This document shows, in pieces, positions 32,653 to 40,908 of a DNA stretch of 64,000 bases. The stretch is from Martensiomyces pterosporus (lineage: Eukaryota > Kickxellomycota > Kickxellomycetes > Kickxellales > Kickxellaceae). Location of the stretch: positions 39,572-103,571 of the forward strand of contig MU603945.1 of NCBI GenBank assembly GCA_025201845.1, read 5' to 3'. Under the pieces are notes generated by a model. It worked only from the letters and a program-made list of their open reading frames with translations. It made no database searches and had not been told where the DNA came from. Numbering within the stretch: the stretch's first letter is position 1; every line of letters begins with the position of its first letter. Both the position numbers and the translations under genes were made by a program.

Positions 32653-33297
32653 ATGAAGGCAGCATTTGTTATCCCGTTCCTGGCTCTGTTCGTCAGCCTG
32701 GTCTCTGCACTCGAGTTCGACTTGGCAGCCGGCCCCGAGGCACTTAACGACCGCCGGTGCCTCTCGCAGTGGCTGCCCATGGGCACACACGTCAAGGTGA
32801 AGGCCAAGACCCTTCCTGGATTCCCCGGTCAGTCGGTCAACATGGAGATTCACGACGACAGCCCTCACATCAACCAGTACGGAGCACGCAAGAGCCTGGA
32901 CGAGGTTAGCTTTAGGTTCGACACTCAGGCCCACGCCAACATCATCGTGTGCTTCCACAACATCCTGGACCCCAACTACCCCCACGACGGACGCGCCCTG
33001 ACTATTCAGTTCAAGATGGACTCGGGAGCCATGGCTGAGGATTACCAGAAGCTCTTGCACGAGGAGAAGCTCAAGCCCATGGAGGTTGAGCTGAGGAGGA
33101 CGGCGAGGATCTTGGACGATATTCAGGATGAGCTGCAGTATCTGAAGCAGAGGGAGGGAACGCTGAGGGATGCCAATGAGACCATGAACTCCCAGGTGAA
33201 GAGGTTTAGCTTCTTCTCGATTGCTGTGCTGATCTCGGTCGCCATTTACCAGGTCTTTTACTTGCGTCACTTCTTCCACCAGAAGAAACTCATCTAA
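32653..33297 (+). CDS. ERV25: p24 cargo receptor, Erv25/TMED10 type
   Basis: 214 residues with the complete p24 layout: a signal peptide (about residues 1-19, cleaved near VSALEF), a GOLD domain with two conserved cysteines (RRCLSQW and IIVCFHN), a heptad coiled coil (residues 145-185) and a single membrane span (SFFSIAVLISVAIYQVFYL). The cytosolic tail ends in FFHQKKLI, with a phenylalanine pair for COPII and lysines for COPI binding. The start EFDLAAG and the tail place it in the delta subfamily (Erv25). It cycles between ER and Golgi and helps select cargo, including GPI-anchored proteins. No intron. Confidence 0.93.
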   Translation: MKAAFVIPFLALFVSLVSALEFDLAAGPEALNDRRCLSQWLPMGTHVKVKAKTLPGFPGQSVNMEIHDDSPHINQYGARKSLDEVSFRFDTQAHANIIVCFHNILDPNYPHDGRALTIQFKMDSGAMAEDYQKLLHEEKLKPMEVELRRTARILDDIQDELQYLKQREGTLRDANETMNSQVKRFSFFSIAVLISVAIYQVFYLRHFFHQKKLI

Positions 33298-33624
33298 ACG
33301 GAAAGCGCTCTGTTGCCTCTTTGGACTGCTTTCTCTTTGGGTGCCTTCCTCTATACGTTAGCATTTCACCACCTTTCCTTTCTCCGTTTTAAACACGCAC
33401 TACATTTCCTTCTATAATGAGCAGCCATTGGCATCTGTGCTCTGCGGCGGTGAGGCAGCGCCAGGCGATGGCCTGTGTTCCATGCACGTGGAAACTACCC
33501 GTAAATCAAGCGGGTACCCGATGGCTATTATCAGCCTGCCCGTTTATTTAGCCTGCTCGGCGTCAGCAATGAGCACACTTGGGATCGCTTGCACCTTGCA
33601 ATACACGCGGAGAGCCAGGTATTT
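33298..33624. other. Intergenic, ERV25 to MIM1
   Basis: 327 bp, with no gene seen. An intron-donor-like CAG|GTATTT lies just before the ATG at 33625, so a spliced leader cannot be excluded. Confidence 0.35.
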
Positions 33625-34305
33625 ATGTCGCAGATGTACGCACAGCCCGCGTCGTTGGAGACAGCAGAGGGCGAGCCTGGTGTCCACCACGAACAGCAGC
33701 AGCAGCAGCAGCACCATGAGCAGCAAGAGGAGGCGGTGGTGGAGCGGGAAATACCGTCGCCAGCAACGCCACCGCACCTCCGTGGTTTGCCTCCACTCGC
33801 CAGTCTCAGCAATGCATCTCTAGATCGCGATACCCTCAGACACCAGCCAGCACCACTGCCACCAGGAGCCGGTATCCATGACATCCGGGCATATATAGCA
33901 AGCACCCAGGACCGACTCCAGAGTTCCAGCGACAGATCCATTCTGGGCTACGACGGTATACCAGACCACATGTTCCATCACAAAGGCGAAGAGGAGGAGG
34001 AGGAGGAGGTCTATGTCAACAGTTTCAAAAACTCGCTACCAGTCGTCCCGGCGAAGCAGAAATGGTGGCAGCGGTGGTTTGCGGCTCCCAACCTGGGCAA
34101 GACACTCAGGTTCACGGCGTCGTACATGGTTTTGCCGTTCATCACAGGCGTGATGGCCGGGATGGGCGAGATCTTTGCTAACGAGCTTATGTTCAGGTGG
34201 GGCTGGAGGGGTGCACGGCCAGTTGTGGTCCCTGGACGCAGCGGGCGCGTGTTTCCGATCAGAGCTGAGAAGCGCATAGACATTGTCCACGAGCTGACCG
34301 AGTAG
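33625..34305 (+). CDS. MIM1: Mitochondrial import protein Mim1-like
   Basis: 226 residues. The C-terminal part holds the Mim1 core: a single membrane helix with YMVLPFITGVMAGMGEIFANELMFRWGW (about residues 166-194), containing the Gly-xxx-Gly packing motif and the E-F-A-x-E-L segment that define the family. Mim1 with Mim2 inserts multispan and signal-anchored proteins into the mitochondrial outer membrane and assists TOM assembly. The N-terminal 110 residues are low complexity (Gln/His and Glu runs), much longer than in yeast Mim1 (113 residues in all). The frame is open upstream, but only from a TTG; 33625 is the first ATG. It faces TVP23 tail to tail. Confidence 0.85.
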   Translation: MSQMYAQPASLETAEGEPGVHHEQQQQQQHHEQQEEAVVEREIPSPATPPHLRGLPPLASLSNASLDRDTLRHQPAPLPPGAGIHDIRAYIASTQDRLQSSSDRSILGYDGIPDHMFHHKGEEEEEEEVYVNSFKNSLPVVPAKQKWWQRWFAAPNLGKTLRFTASYMVLPFITGVMAGMGEIFANELMFRWGWRGARPVVVPGRSGRVFPIRAEKRIDIVHELTE

Positions 34306-34505
34306 CAGAGCACACTTTCTACGCAACAGCTGTCTTTTTTTGTTGCAGAATACACGGCACTTAATCTTCGGTCGTCATGGCTAGGAATACGCACTCCATG
34401 CTCGTATTGAATGTGTATTCAGTACAGCTCTACACACCAAAAAGAGGCGAGCAAATGTAGACGCAGAGACTGCGAGAAAAGAGGCTGCATTTCGCACTTG
34501 CTTGT

Positions 34506-35141
34506 TTATCCACGGCTGAAGAAGCGTCCAACGATACCGTTTGAAATGGCATTCGACATCAACCCCGAAACCATGCCGCCCATGAGGGACCCAGAGCCAT
34601 TGCCTGTAAGCTGATTCCACCTCTTCTTCTGGTCCTTGTCGCACCTCTGGTACCCAATAAGATTGGCGGAGCTCAACAGGACGGCAATGATAACAATGAG
34701 GAGCCATTGGAACCTCAAGCTAAAGAACGCAACGATGGCCAGCAGGGACCAAACCACGGGTGTGATGTACAGGACACCCCAAAAGACCCTGGAGTCGCTG
34801 GCATTGACGGGAAACGACTGGTCGCGGCTCTCAAAGATCCACTCATTCGTGCCGTCCTCTCTCACCTCGTTCCACCACCTCAAACCGACAAGAAGGCGGC
34901 CGGAGATGTTTTTGACCATCCAAAAGTCCATCGCCAGGGTGAGGACACACAGGACAAAGATCAGGATGAAGTTGTCTGTGAAGAAGTTGCCCAGCAGGTA
35001 CAGACCCAGGGCACCACTCTTGAATAGAATGAGGAAGAGCAGAGCGATTGGGTGGCTGGACACCTGAAACATGTTTTGCTCCTGTGCTAGTCCGCCGGCG
35101 CCCTGCATTCCGCTGGTGCTGGCATCTACCTGGGCGCTCAT
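34506..35141 (-). CDS. TVP23: Golgi membrane protein TVP23
   Basis: 211 residues, single exon. The TVP23/FAM18 pattern is clear: HPIALLFLILFKSGALGLYLLG, DNFILIFVLCVLTLAMDFWMVKNISGRLLVGLRWWN, VFWGVLYITPVVWSLLAIVAFFSL and a final hydrophobic pair, giving four membrane spans. The block NISGRLLVGLRWWNEV is the family signature. It is a conserved late-Golgi vesicle protein acting in retrograde and anterograde sorting; its biochemical role is not known in any organism. The C-terminus is Gly/Ser-rich and cytosolic. ATG at 35141 chosen as first in frame. Confidence 0.93.
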   Translation of the reverse strand: MSAQVDASTSGMQGAGGLAQEQNMFQVSSHPIALLFLILFKSGALGLYLLGNFFTDNFILIFVLCVLTLAMDFWMVKNISGRLLVGLRWWNEVREDGTNEWIFESRDQSFPVNASDSRVFWGVLYITPVVWSLLAIVAFFSLRFQWLLIVIIAVLLSSANLIGYQRCDKDQKKRWNQLTGNGSGSLMGGMVSGLMSNAISNGIVGRFFSRG

Positions 35142-35577
35142 TCTTGCTTATTCGATGTGGGTGTCTGGAGGAGAATGACAAAAGAGGGGAAGCTGAAGAT
35201 GTAAGCAAAATTGAAGGGGGATTGGGAGAGATGCAAGTGTAAGCTATTTTAGTTGAAGCCAAGACAAGGAGGAAAACAGCACGGGGCTCAAAATGTCGTG
35301 CAGCCCAGCCAAGCTGTTCAAAGAGCCTGCTTTTTGGAGGGCTTTGCACAGGCATGGAAAACAGAAGCAGATGATGACGGCGGCTCAGCCATATGCCAGT
35401 CCAGCACACACACCTACAAATCGCGGCACCCACAAAAGAGTATTAAAGCTTTCGTAGGTAGGACGTGCAGAAGGAAAATAAGAAAATGTACAGAAAACAA
35501 GAGAATAAAGAAAGGAAACGAGAGCTTGTAGTGTAGAAAGATAGCAGAGAGGATGCAGAAAAAGAGAACAAGCGGGC
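35142..35577. other. Intergenic, TVP23 to FYR gene
   Basis: 436 bp between two minus-strand genes; purine-rich on plus (many GAAAA and GAG words), as expected for a pyrimidine-rich TVP23 leader on the coding strand. No gene seen. Confidence 0.4.
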
Positions 35578-37134
35578 TCAAGTCGAGCTATCCAGATCGT
35601 CGCCATCGTCGACAAAGTGGCTGTCAGATACAGCCGATGGAGCGACAGCCGGCGACGTATTCAGCTGGCCATCGGCAGCCTCGTCCTCTTGGTACTCATG
35701 GCCCTTGATGAATGGCTGCTTTCCGGGGTCAATCCACTTTTGCATAATGTACTTGGAGCACCTGTCGGCGTTCTCGAGCTCCTGGATGGCCTTCGTGACG
35801 CCCAAGTGGCTGAGACCGTACATTTGTGGCCCACTAGCGTGCGTCTTGACTCCAACGCCCTTGGCCATCAGGATGTCCAAGATTTGCTTCCACACTCCGC
35901 TCGACGAGCTTGCCCTAAATGGGCTATCAGCCATATCTGAGGCAGTGACCTGGAAAACAGGCATCTCGCCGCCATCAAGGATCTCTGACGTATAAACGCA
36001 CTTTGACGACATGTCCTTCATACTTGGGTACACGCGAGTGCTCTTGAATCCCACTGTCCAGATGTAGCGCGACGTGTGGTAGGTTTCTGGCTCCCACTTG
36101 ACCTTGCCGAGATCATGGATGCGCACTTCGTCCTGGCCCCTGCCAACAACAATAGGGAAGATAAGGTTGCCATCCTTGTCGTGCCTCAGTGGCTCTATGG
36201 GCTTTGGGTCGTTGCGGTCGTCTCGCTTTCCCTGCCGTCTTCTGCGCTTTGTCACTCGTGGCAGCGGGTCTATCAACGAGAGATCTCGCTTGCGGTAGCG
36301 GCGCCCCAGAGGCAGGTCATCTGCTCCCAAGTCGCCAATTTCTTCAAACTGCCGGATGTCGCCGCGCCCACCTAGTCTTCCCGACGACGTCGATGCAATG
36401 CTGTGAGAGTTGACACCGCCGCCCTCGTTCCCAGATTGCGACGACTCATCGGAGCTACAGAAACGGGTGATGAGTGACAATGCATGAGAGCAAAAATAGC
36501 ACGGGGGATCAGCAACTGCATGGTGTAATCGGTCGCAGGACCAGTCGTCCGACGCCATGTGAGCGACGGCTGCTATTCTGAAGGCAGCCTTCATCCAATT
36601 CTGCACAGCGCTGCTTTAGCAGGATGTTTTTAGCGATTGCTTACCTGGAGAGATCGTCATCGACTTCAGGATACACCTCTGATATCATGTCCAGCAGATG
36701 CCTAAAGGACAAAGCCAAGCAGGTTCCCCATCCATCCGCACCGCCCCCAACAGAATGTGGAAAAGGACAAACTTTCAATATTAGCAAAAGAGATACGGGT
36801 GGGTTGATCCGCGCGTTTGATGTGCCCAGAAAGGGCGTGCAGCGCATAAAAGCAACGAAGAGCAATAGTCGAGACTCATGTGCATGAGCAGAAGTGGGGC
36901 CTTACTCGTTCTCGGCTCGTGTCATGCGCAGCTTGCCCTTGATAGAGTCGTAGTTCTTCAGCAGCTCCGCCCGCCTCTACAACGATAAGCAGGTGTGGAA
37001 ATTCAGTACGCGGCTCTCCTTCACAAATACTCAGCGTCAATAAGCAGCAGGCACTGGCTGTGCACCCTTACCTCCAGAGCCATGTTGACCTTGCTGGTCA
37101 GGTCTCCAGCCAGGTCTCGGTACGACAGCATCAT
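35578..37134 (-). CDS. FYRN-FYRC domain nuclear protein (TBRG1-like)
   Basis: Four exons, 37072..37134, 36906..36976, 36645..36701 and 35578..36454, keep frame throughout (phases 0, 2, 2) and give 355 residues. Exons 1-3 encode a helical coiled-coil start (LSYRDLAGDLTSKV, AELLKNYDSIKGKLRMTRAENE). After a Ser-rich and a basic linker come FYRN (FPIVVGRGQDEVRIHDLGKV..ETYHTSRYIWTVGFKSTR) and FYRC (FQVTASDMADSPFRASSSSGVWKQIL). The pair marks chromatin-associated proteins; without SET or PHD modules the closest known layout is TBRG1. Its role in fungi is uncertain. The single-exon frame of exon 4 runs on into intron and would give a false N-terminus. Head to head with the NELF-A-like gene. Confidence 0.82.
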
Positions 37135-37854
37135 CAAGACTCGGGTGGTTCGTATGTGTGCTTGTGTGCAGGGGGTAGGCACTGCGTGTGTTTATTTTAG
37201 CTGCGGCGGCTCCCTTTGCGCTCTGACCAGAGGAAGGGCGTCTGCACAAAATGAAGCAGCTTTGCGGAATGCGCCGTGCGTCTTGCGAGAAAAGTGCCAA
37301 CAGCAAACAAGCAATGCAGGTAAAAGAGCAGGAAAAATAAATAAAGCAAAGGAGCGGGGGCACGAGAGGAGAAAGAAGCGGAAAACATGGAAAAGAGGGG
37401 AAGGCTGGGAAATATTGGAAGTGGGTTATTTGGCAGCCTCTGCAGCAGCGGCAGCATTCTCCCTTTATTGTCCATTCCTTCGTAGATGCTAGCCTGCTGA
37501 AAAAAGCTGCTGTTTCCTCTAGAGAAATCAGAGAGATCCTCCTCAGCAGCCCCTAGACTCCACTACCTTGAAATCTTGCTCCCAAAACCACGGCTCACCG
37601 ACTCGAGCCGAGCAAGGCGTGAAAAATGTATGAATGCTGGACAAGTGGGAAAAACGAGCTAGGCTTCCGACGTTTTCCTACACACATAGCTTTTCTCTCT
37701 CCTTTCAATTTATTGCTTCTTGCTCTCCTCGCAGCCTCCATTCACAGCCCTCAACGCCGCACCCTATTGCTCAGACTCTGCGGCAGGACTGAACGAACCA
37801 AGGGAAGCCCGTAGCGCACAGAAATACGTCACACGACAGGGCATTCTTAGCAAT
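37135..37854. promoter_or_regulatory. Divergent region FYR gene / NELF-A-like gene
   Basis: 720 bp separate the two start codons, which point away from each other. Near 37735 a CTCTCCTCGCAG segment in the NELF-A-like direction looks like an intron acceptor, so its leader may be spliced. No other gene seen. Confidence 0.45.
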
Positions 37855-39900
37855 ATGGAAACCGCGCAGACAGGCGTTAGCAAGCTTTTAGCCACCCTAC
37901 AAGGCCAGCCGATTCACCCTGGCCAGGGGCAGCCGCCTGCACACCCCGAGAATATGACGGCGAGGGCACCCGCTATTCAAAACGGGACGCCTCTTGGCCT
38001 AGGCTCGCTTTCCCAGCCGACAAACAACACTACTGCCACCGCCGTGCCATCACTTGATGCAAACGACAGACTCGGCAAGGGGCAGCAGCAGCTCCCAAGG
38101 ATCTGGCAGGTGCCTGCAGGCGTAGGCGCTGACCTGACAAGGCCTGTCACTCTGGGTGCCGTTCTTCCCATGTGGGCAGCTCTGGAGGAGGCGCAAAAGA
38201 TCAACATTCTTTTGGGCATTGCGCATGTCGGCCAAAACAAGATGGAGCCTGCAAAAGCTGAAGCTGGTGGAGTCGCACGGCTGGCCAAGGCAGACGCTGC
38301 CAGCGACTGGGTGCGCACCCTGGGAAATATTATTGGCGATGTCGGTGTTACTGGTAAAATGAGCCCATTGGAAAACCTGGATGAGTCTGTGAAGGGCGAG
38401 ATTGAAAGCAGTGTCGCACAGATAAGCGAGATCCTTGAGCGACAGGATCTGCGGCTGACTACAGAGTCTTTGAGCTACGTGAGCGCTGCTGTCGCGGAAG
38501 CCATGGCGCCTGCGAGAATACGCAACGTCTATGGAAGGCGTCCATCTGCTGGAGAGGTCGAGAAAATGACTGAGCAGGCCGGAAAAATGAGGATATCCGC
38601 TCGAAAGCAAACGCCTTCGCGCAGGCAGTCGGTTAGCCAGCAGGATGCTAGAAGAGCGTCGTCAACTGGGGGAACGGAGGGATCTGTGCCGTCGTCGAGA
38701 ATCGGGTCGCCGGATCCAACGAACGCTGAAATCGCCTCGTTCTCTGATCTGTTTGGCGACGAAAAGGGCGAAGAGGAGGACAAGGACGTTGCAATGGATG
38801 CCGCTGATAATACCGATGGTGTGCCATGTCTGAAGATTAAGGAATCGCACCGTGCAGACCATGTCGGGAGAATGGCTCGTCTGCTGGCCGCTGCCGATGA
38901 CTCTGCTGGCACTGCATCCCATGGCACGGCTGACGCACAGCGCAACCGCGGCTCTGCAACAATGACAAGGGGCGGCCGTCCGATAGCCAGTGCAGGAGTG
39001 CGCCGTGGGGCACACGCAGGTGCCAGAACTGCAGACAAACTCGGAATGATGGCACCCCGCAGGCGCACAGCTGTCCCAGCCAACACAGCTCTGCCAGCGA
39101 GTGGACTGGGTGCTGGTGCGCCACGTAGGCGAGGCTCAGAGCAGGCAGGCGGGCCGCATGGTGGCGGGTACCAGCCCACAAAGAAGATCCAATTTGTCAA
39201 TTTCGAAGAGTCTACGAATACCATGCAAGCACGCGAGCTGTCGCTCAAGGAGCAGCGCGACAAGGCAGCCGAGGAACGCGAGGCTAAGCGGCAGAAGCGG
39301 CAGTCCGAAATCGAAGAGCGAAAGAGGCACCGAGAAGAGATGCGCAAGCAGAGGGTTGCTGCGGCTGAGGCTCGGTCGCACGCGCGTGGCCAACGTAGCA
39401 GTGCCCGAAGCACTGGTAACGGCGACGACGACGACGGCGACGACGACGACGAAAACAACAACAACAACAACAGCGATATTAATGGTGGATCGTCCGACGG
39501 CGAGTACGTCGAGTCTCGTGAAAGTGGCGAGGCATCGCATAGTGAGGCTGGCAGTCCACTGGGCGAAACTGCATTTGACAAGACACCACAGCCACCCTTG
39601 TCGCCTATGGCCGTCGACCTGCCTGCCGACTATCTGACATTCAACGGCAGCGATCCTCAGGTGAAAGCTGTCTACACGAACACCAATGCGCTGACCGATA
39701 TTGACAGGCTGCGCATGTACTGCTTCTTCAACGCCCGGCCCATGCCGCCTGGGACCAGCGCCCAACTCGAGGTCGTGCTGAATGAGCAGGAGATCAACGA
39801 CCCTGCACACCCAGGCAGCACATGCAAGGAGCTCATGATCTTCCAGGCTGACTTGACAAAGGGAGAGTGGAAGAAGCTACGCCGGTTCCGCCGCTCGTAG
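37855..39900 (+). CDS. NELF-A-like negative elongation factor
   Basis: 681 residues. Residues 80-190 form a helical domain with VTLGAVLPMWAALEEAQKINILLGI..ASDWVRTLGNIIGDVG, matching in order and spacing the NELF-A N-terminal domain (W-x-P..LLxxxxLxxxxKLxLLLGxxHL..DPWVLMVADIL). The middle is Ser/Arg-rich and charged, with a KIQFVNFEES segment and a Lys/Arg/Glu helix. The last 60 residues, DRLRMYCFFNARPMPPGT..LEVVLNEQ..MIFQADLTKGEWKKLRRFRR, match the NELF-A C-terminus (GFMAGSRENP..IQIKLSE..FEMNYATGQWTRFKKYK). NELF pauses RNA polymerase II in animals; it is absent from budding and fission yeast. The start at 37855 is the first convincing ATG; the frame continues upstream only through leader-like sequence. 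The assignment rests on two separate terminal matches. Confidence 0.7.
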   Translation: METAQTGVSKLLATLQGQPIHPGQGQPPAHPENMTARAPAIQNGTPLGLGSLSQPTNNTTATAVPSLDANDRLGKGQQQLPRIWQVPAGVGADLTRPVTLGAVLPMWAALEEAQKINILLGIAHVGQNKMEPAKAEAGGVARLAKADAASDWVRTLGNIIGDVGVTGKMSPLENLDESVKGEIESSVAQISEILERQDLRLTTESLSYVSAAVAEAMAPARIRNVYGRRPSAGEVEKMTEQAGKMRISARKQTPSRRQSVSQQDARRASSTGGTEGSVPSSRIGSPDPTNAEIASFSDLFGDEKGEEEDKDVAMDAADNTDGVPCLKIKESHRADHVGRMARLLAAADDSAGTASHGTADAQRNRGSATMTRGGRPIASAGVRRGAHAGARTADKLGMMAPRRRTAVPANTALPASGLGAGAPRRRGSEQAGGPHGGGYQPTKKIQFVNFEESTNTMQARELSLKEQRDKAAEEREAKRQKRQSEIEERKRHREEMRKQRVAAAEARSHARGQRSSARSTGNGDDDDGDDDDENNNNNNSDINGGSSDGEYVESRESGEASHSEAGSPLGETAFDKTPQPPLSPMAVDLPADYLTFNGSDPQVKAVYTNTNALTDIDRLRMYCFFNARPMPPGTSAQLEVVLNEQEINDPAHPGSTCKELMIFQADLTKGEWKKLRRFRRS

Positions 39901-40061
39901 AAGCAAGCAACCCTCCGTGTGGTCCGTTGTTTCTACAAGCAGCTCTAGTATGCTCCTCTGACGTGTCTCTGACCTGCTCTTAGGGATGGATTTGTTTCAT
40001 GTTATAAAAGCTTCAAACAAAGTAATGGCTTTCCGTGTCTCTTGCTGCAACGCTCGATTGT

Positions 40062-40511
40062 CTACGACAGAGCATCCCAGATCTTCGTCGGCGGGGTCTC
40101 TGTCGGCACACGCATCTGGCGGGGGAACGTGATATTGGCGACCTTCTTGCAAGCCTCCTCATACAGCCGGCCATCGGCCTTCTCCAGGGCTTCATACGCC
40201 CTCTCCATGGCGGTGTACTTGCGCTCGCGCTCGGCTCTCCGCTCGGCACTGGCCTCCATAAGGAAGATCTTTTGCGCACGCAGAATTGTCTGGTGTCTGT
40301 CCATATCCTCCTCGGAGAGCTCAGCCATTTGGCGTGGCTGCTCGTTGAACAGGATTTTCTTCATCAGATCGTACCGCGGATCAGACGATGCGTGGTTGGG
40401 CCGCCCGTCGCCTCCTGCTGCCTTCTTTGCCGCCTTGGTGGCTGCTGCCGCACGCTGGATTGCTACGCGAGAGCGAGTGGAGAGTGTCAGTGTCCGTCCA
40501 GCAAAGCTCAT
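40062..40511 (-). CDS. MRPL28: Mitochondrial ribosomal protein mL40
   Basis: 149 residues. The N-terminus is a basic, Ala-rich presequence (MSFAGRTLTLSTRSRVAIQR). The body is a long charged helix (ERRAERERKYTAMERAYEALEKAD) preceded by DPRYDLMKKILFNE. It ends with FPRQMRVPTETPPTKIWD, the fungal mL40 tail motif (F-P-x-x-x-R-V-P-T-x-T-P). It belongs to the large mitoribosomal subunit. Head to head with FIG4, 397 bp between starts. Confidence 0.85.
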   Translation of the reverse strand: MSFAGRTLTLSTRSRVAIQRAAAATKAAKKAAGGDGRPNHASSDPRYDLMKKILFNEQPRQMAELSEEDMDRHQTILRAQKIFLMEASAERRAERERKYTAMERAYEALEKADGRLYEEACKKVANITFPRQMRVPTETPPTKIWDALS

Positions 40512-40908
40512 TTTCTGTTTTCCTTTAGAGATACACTAGGAATGTGCGACAAAAAGAGGGCAGCAAAAGCCTGAATTCTAAATTGAATGGACAGCAGAAC
40601 AAAGAGCAGGAGTCTGCGAGAAATGCAGACAAGGCAATTTTTGGCAATTTGCTTGTTTTCCTTGCTGCCATCGATTTTTCTGAGGACGATAACGCTGGCT
40701 CTGCGAGTCGAGCCGACCAGCAACGCTAGACGGGGGCTGCTGAGATGTGTGGGCAAAGGGCATGTTTGCGGGTCTGTGACCTCACCTGCACTGCCATCCC
40801 TCCTCATTCCACACTATTTTCTTCATTCTGCTGCTGTTGTTGTTGTTTTTTATTTAAGCAATCTGCAGACAAGCACCCGAAACAAGTGAACAGCACTTAA
40901 AAGGCGAC
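40512..40908. promoter_or_regulatory. Divergent region mL40 / FIG4
   Basis: 397 bp between oppositely oriented starts. A TTTTATTTAAGC segment near 40848 lies 60 bp before the FIG4 ATG. No gene seen. Confidence 0.45.

Noticed and set aside
38529..39581. 350-codon minus-strand frame over the NELF-A-like gene
   Set aside because: Ser/Arg/Leu-rich shadow of the sense frame with no family features.
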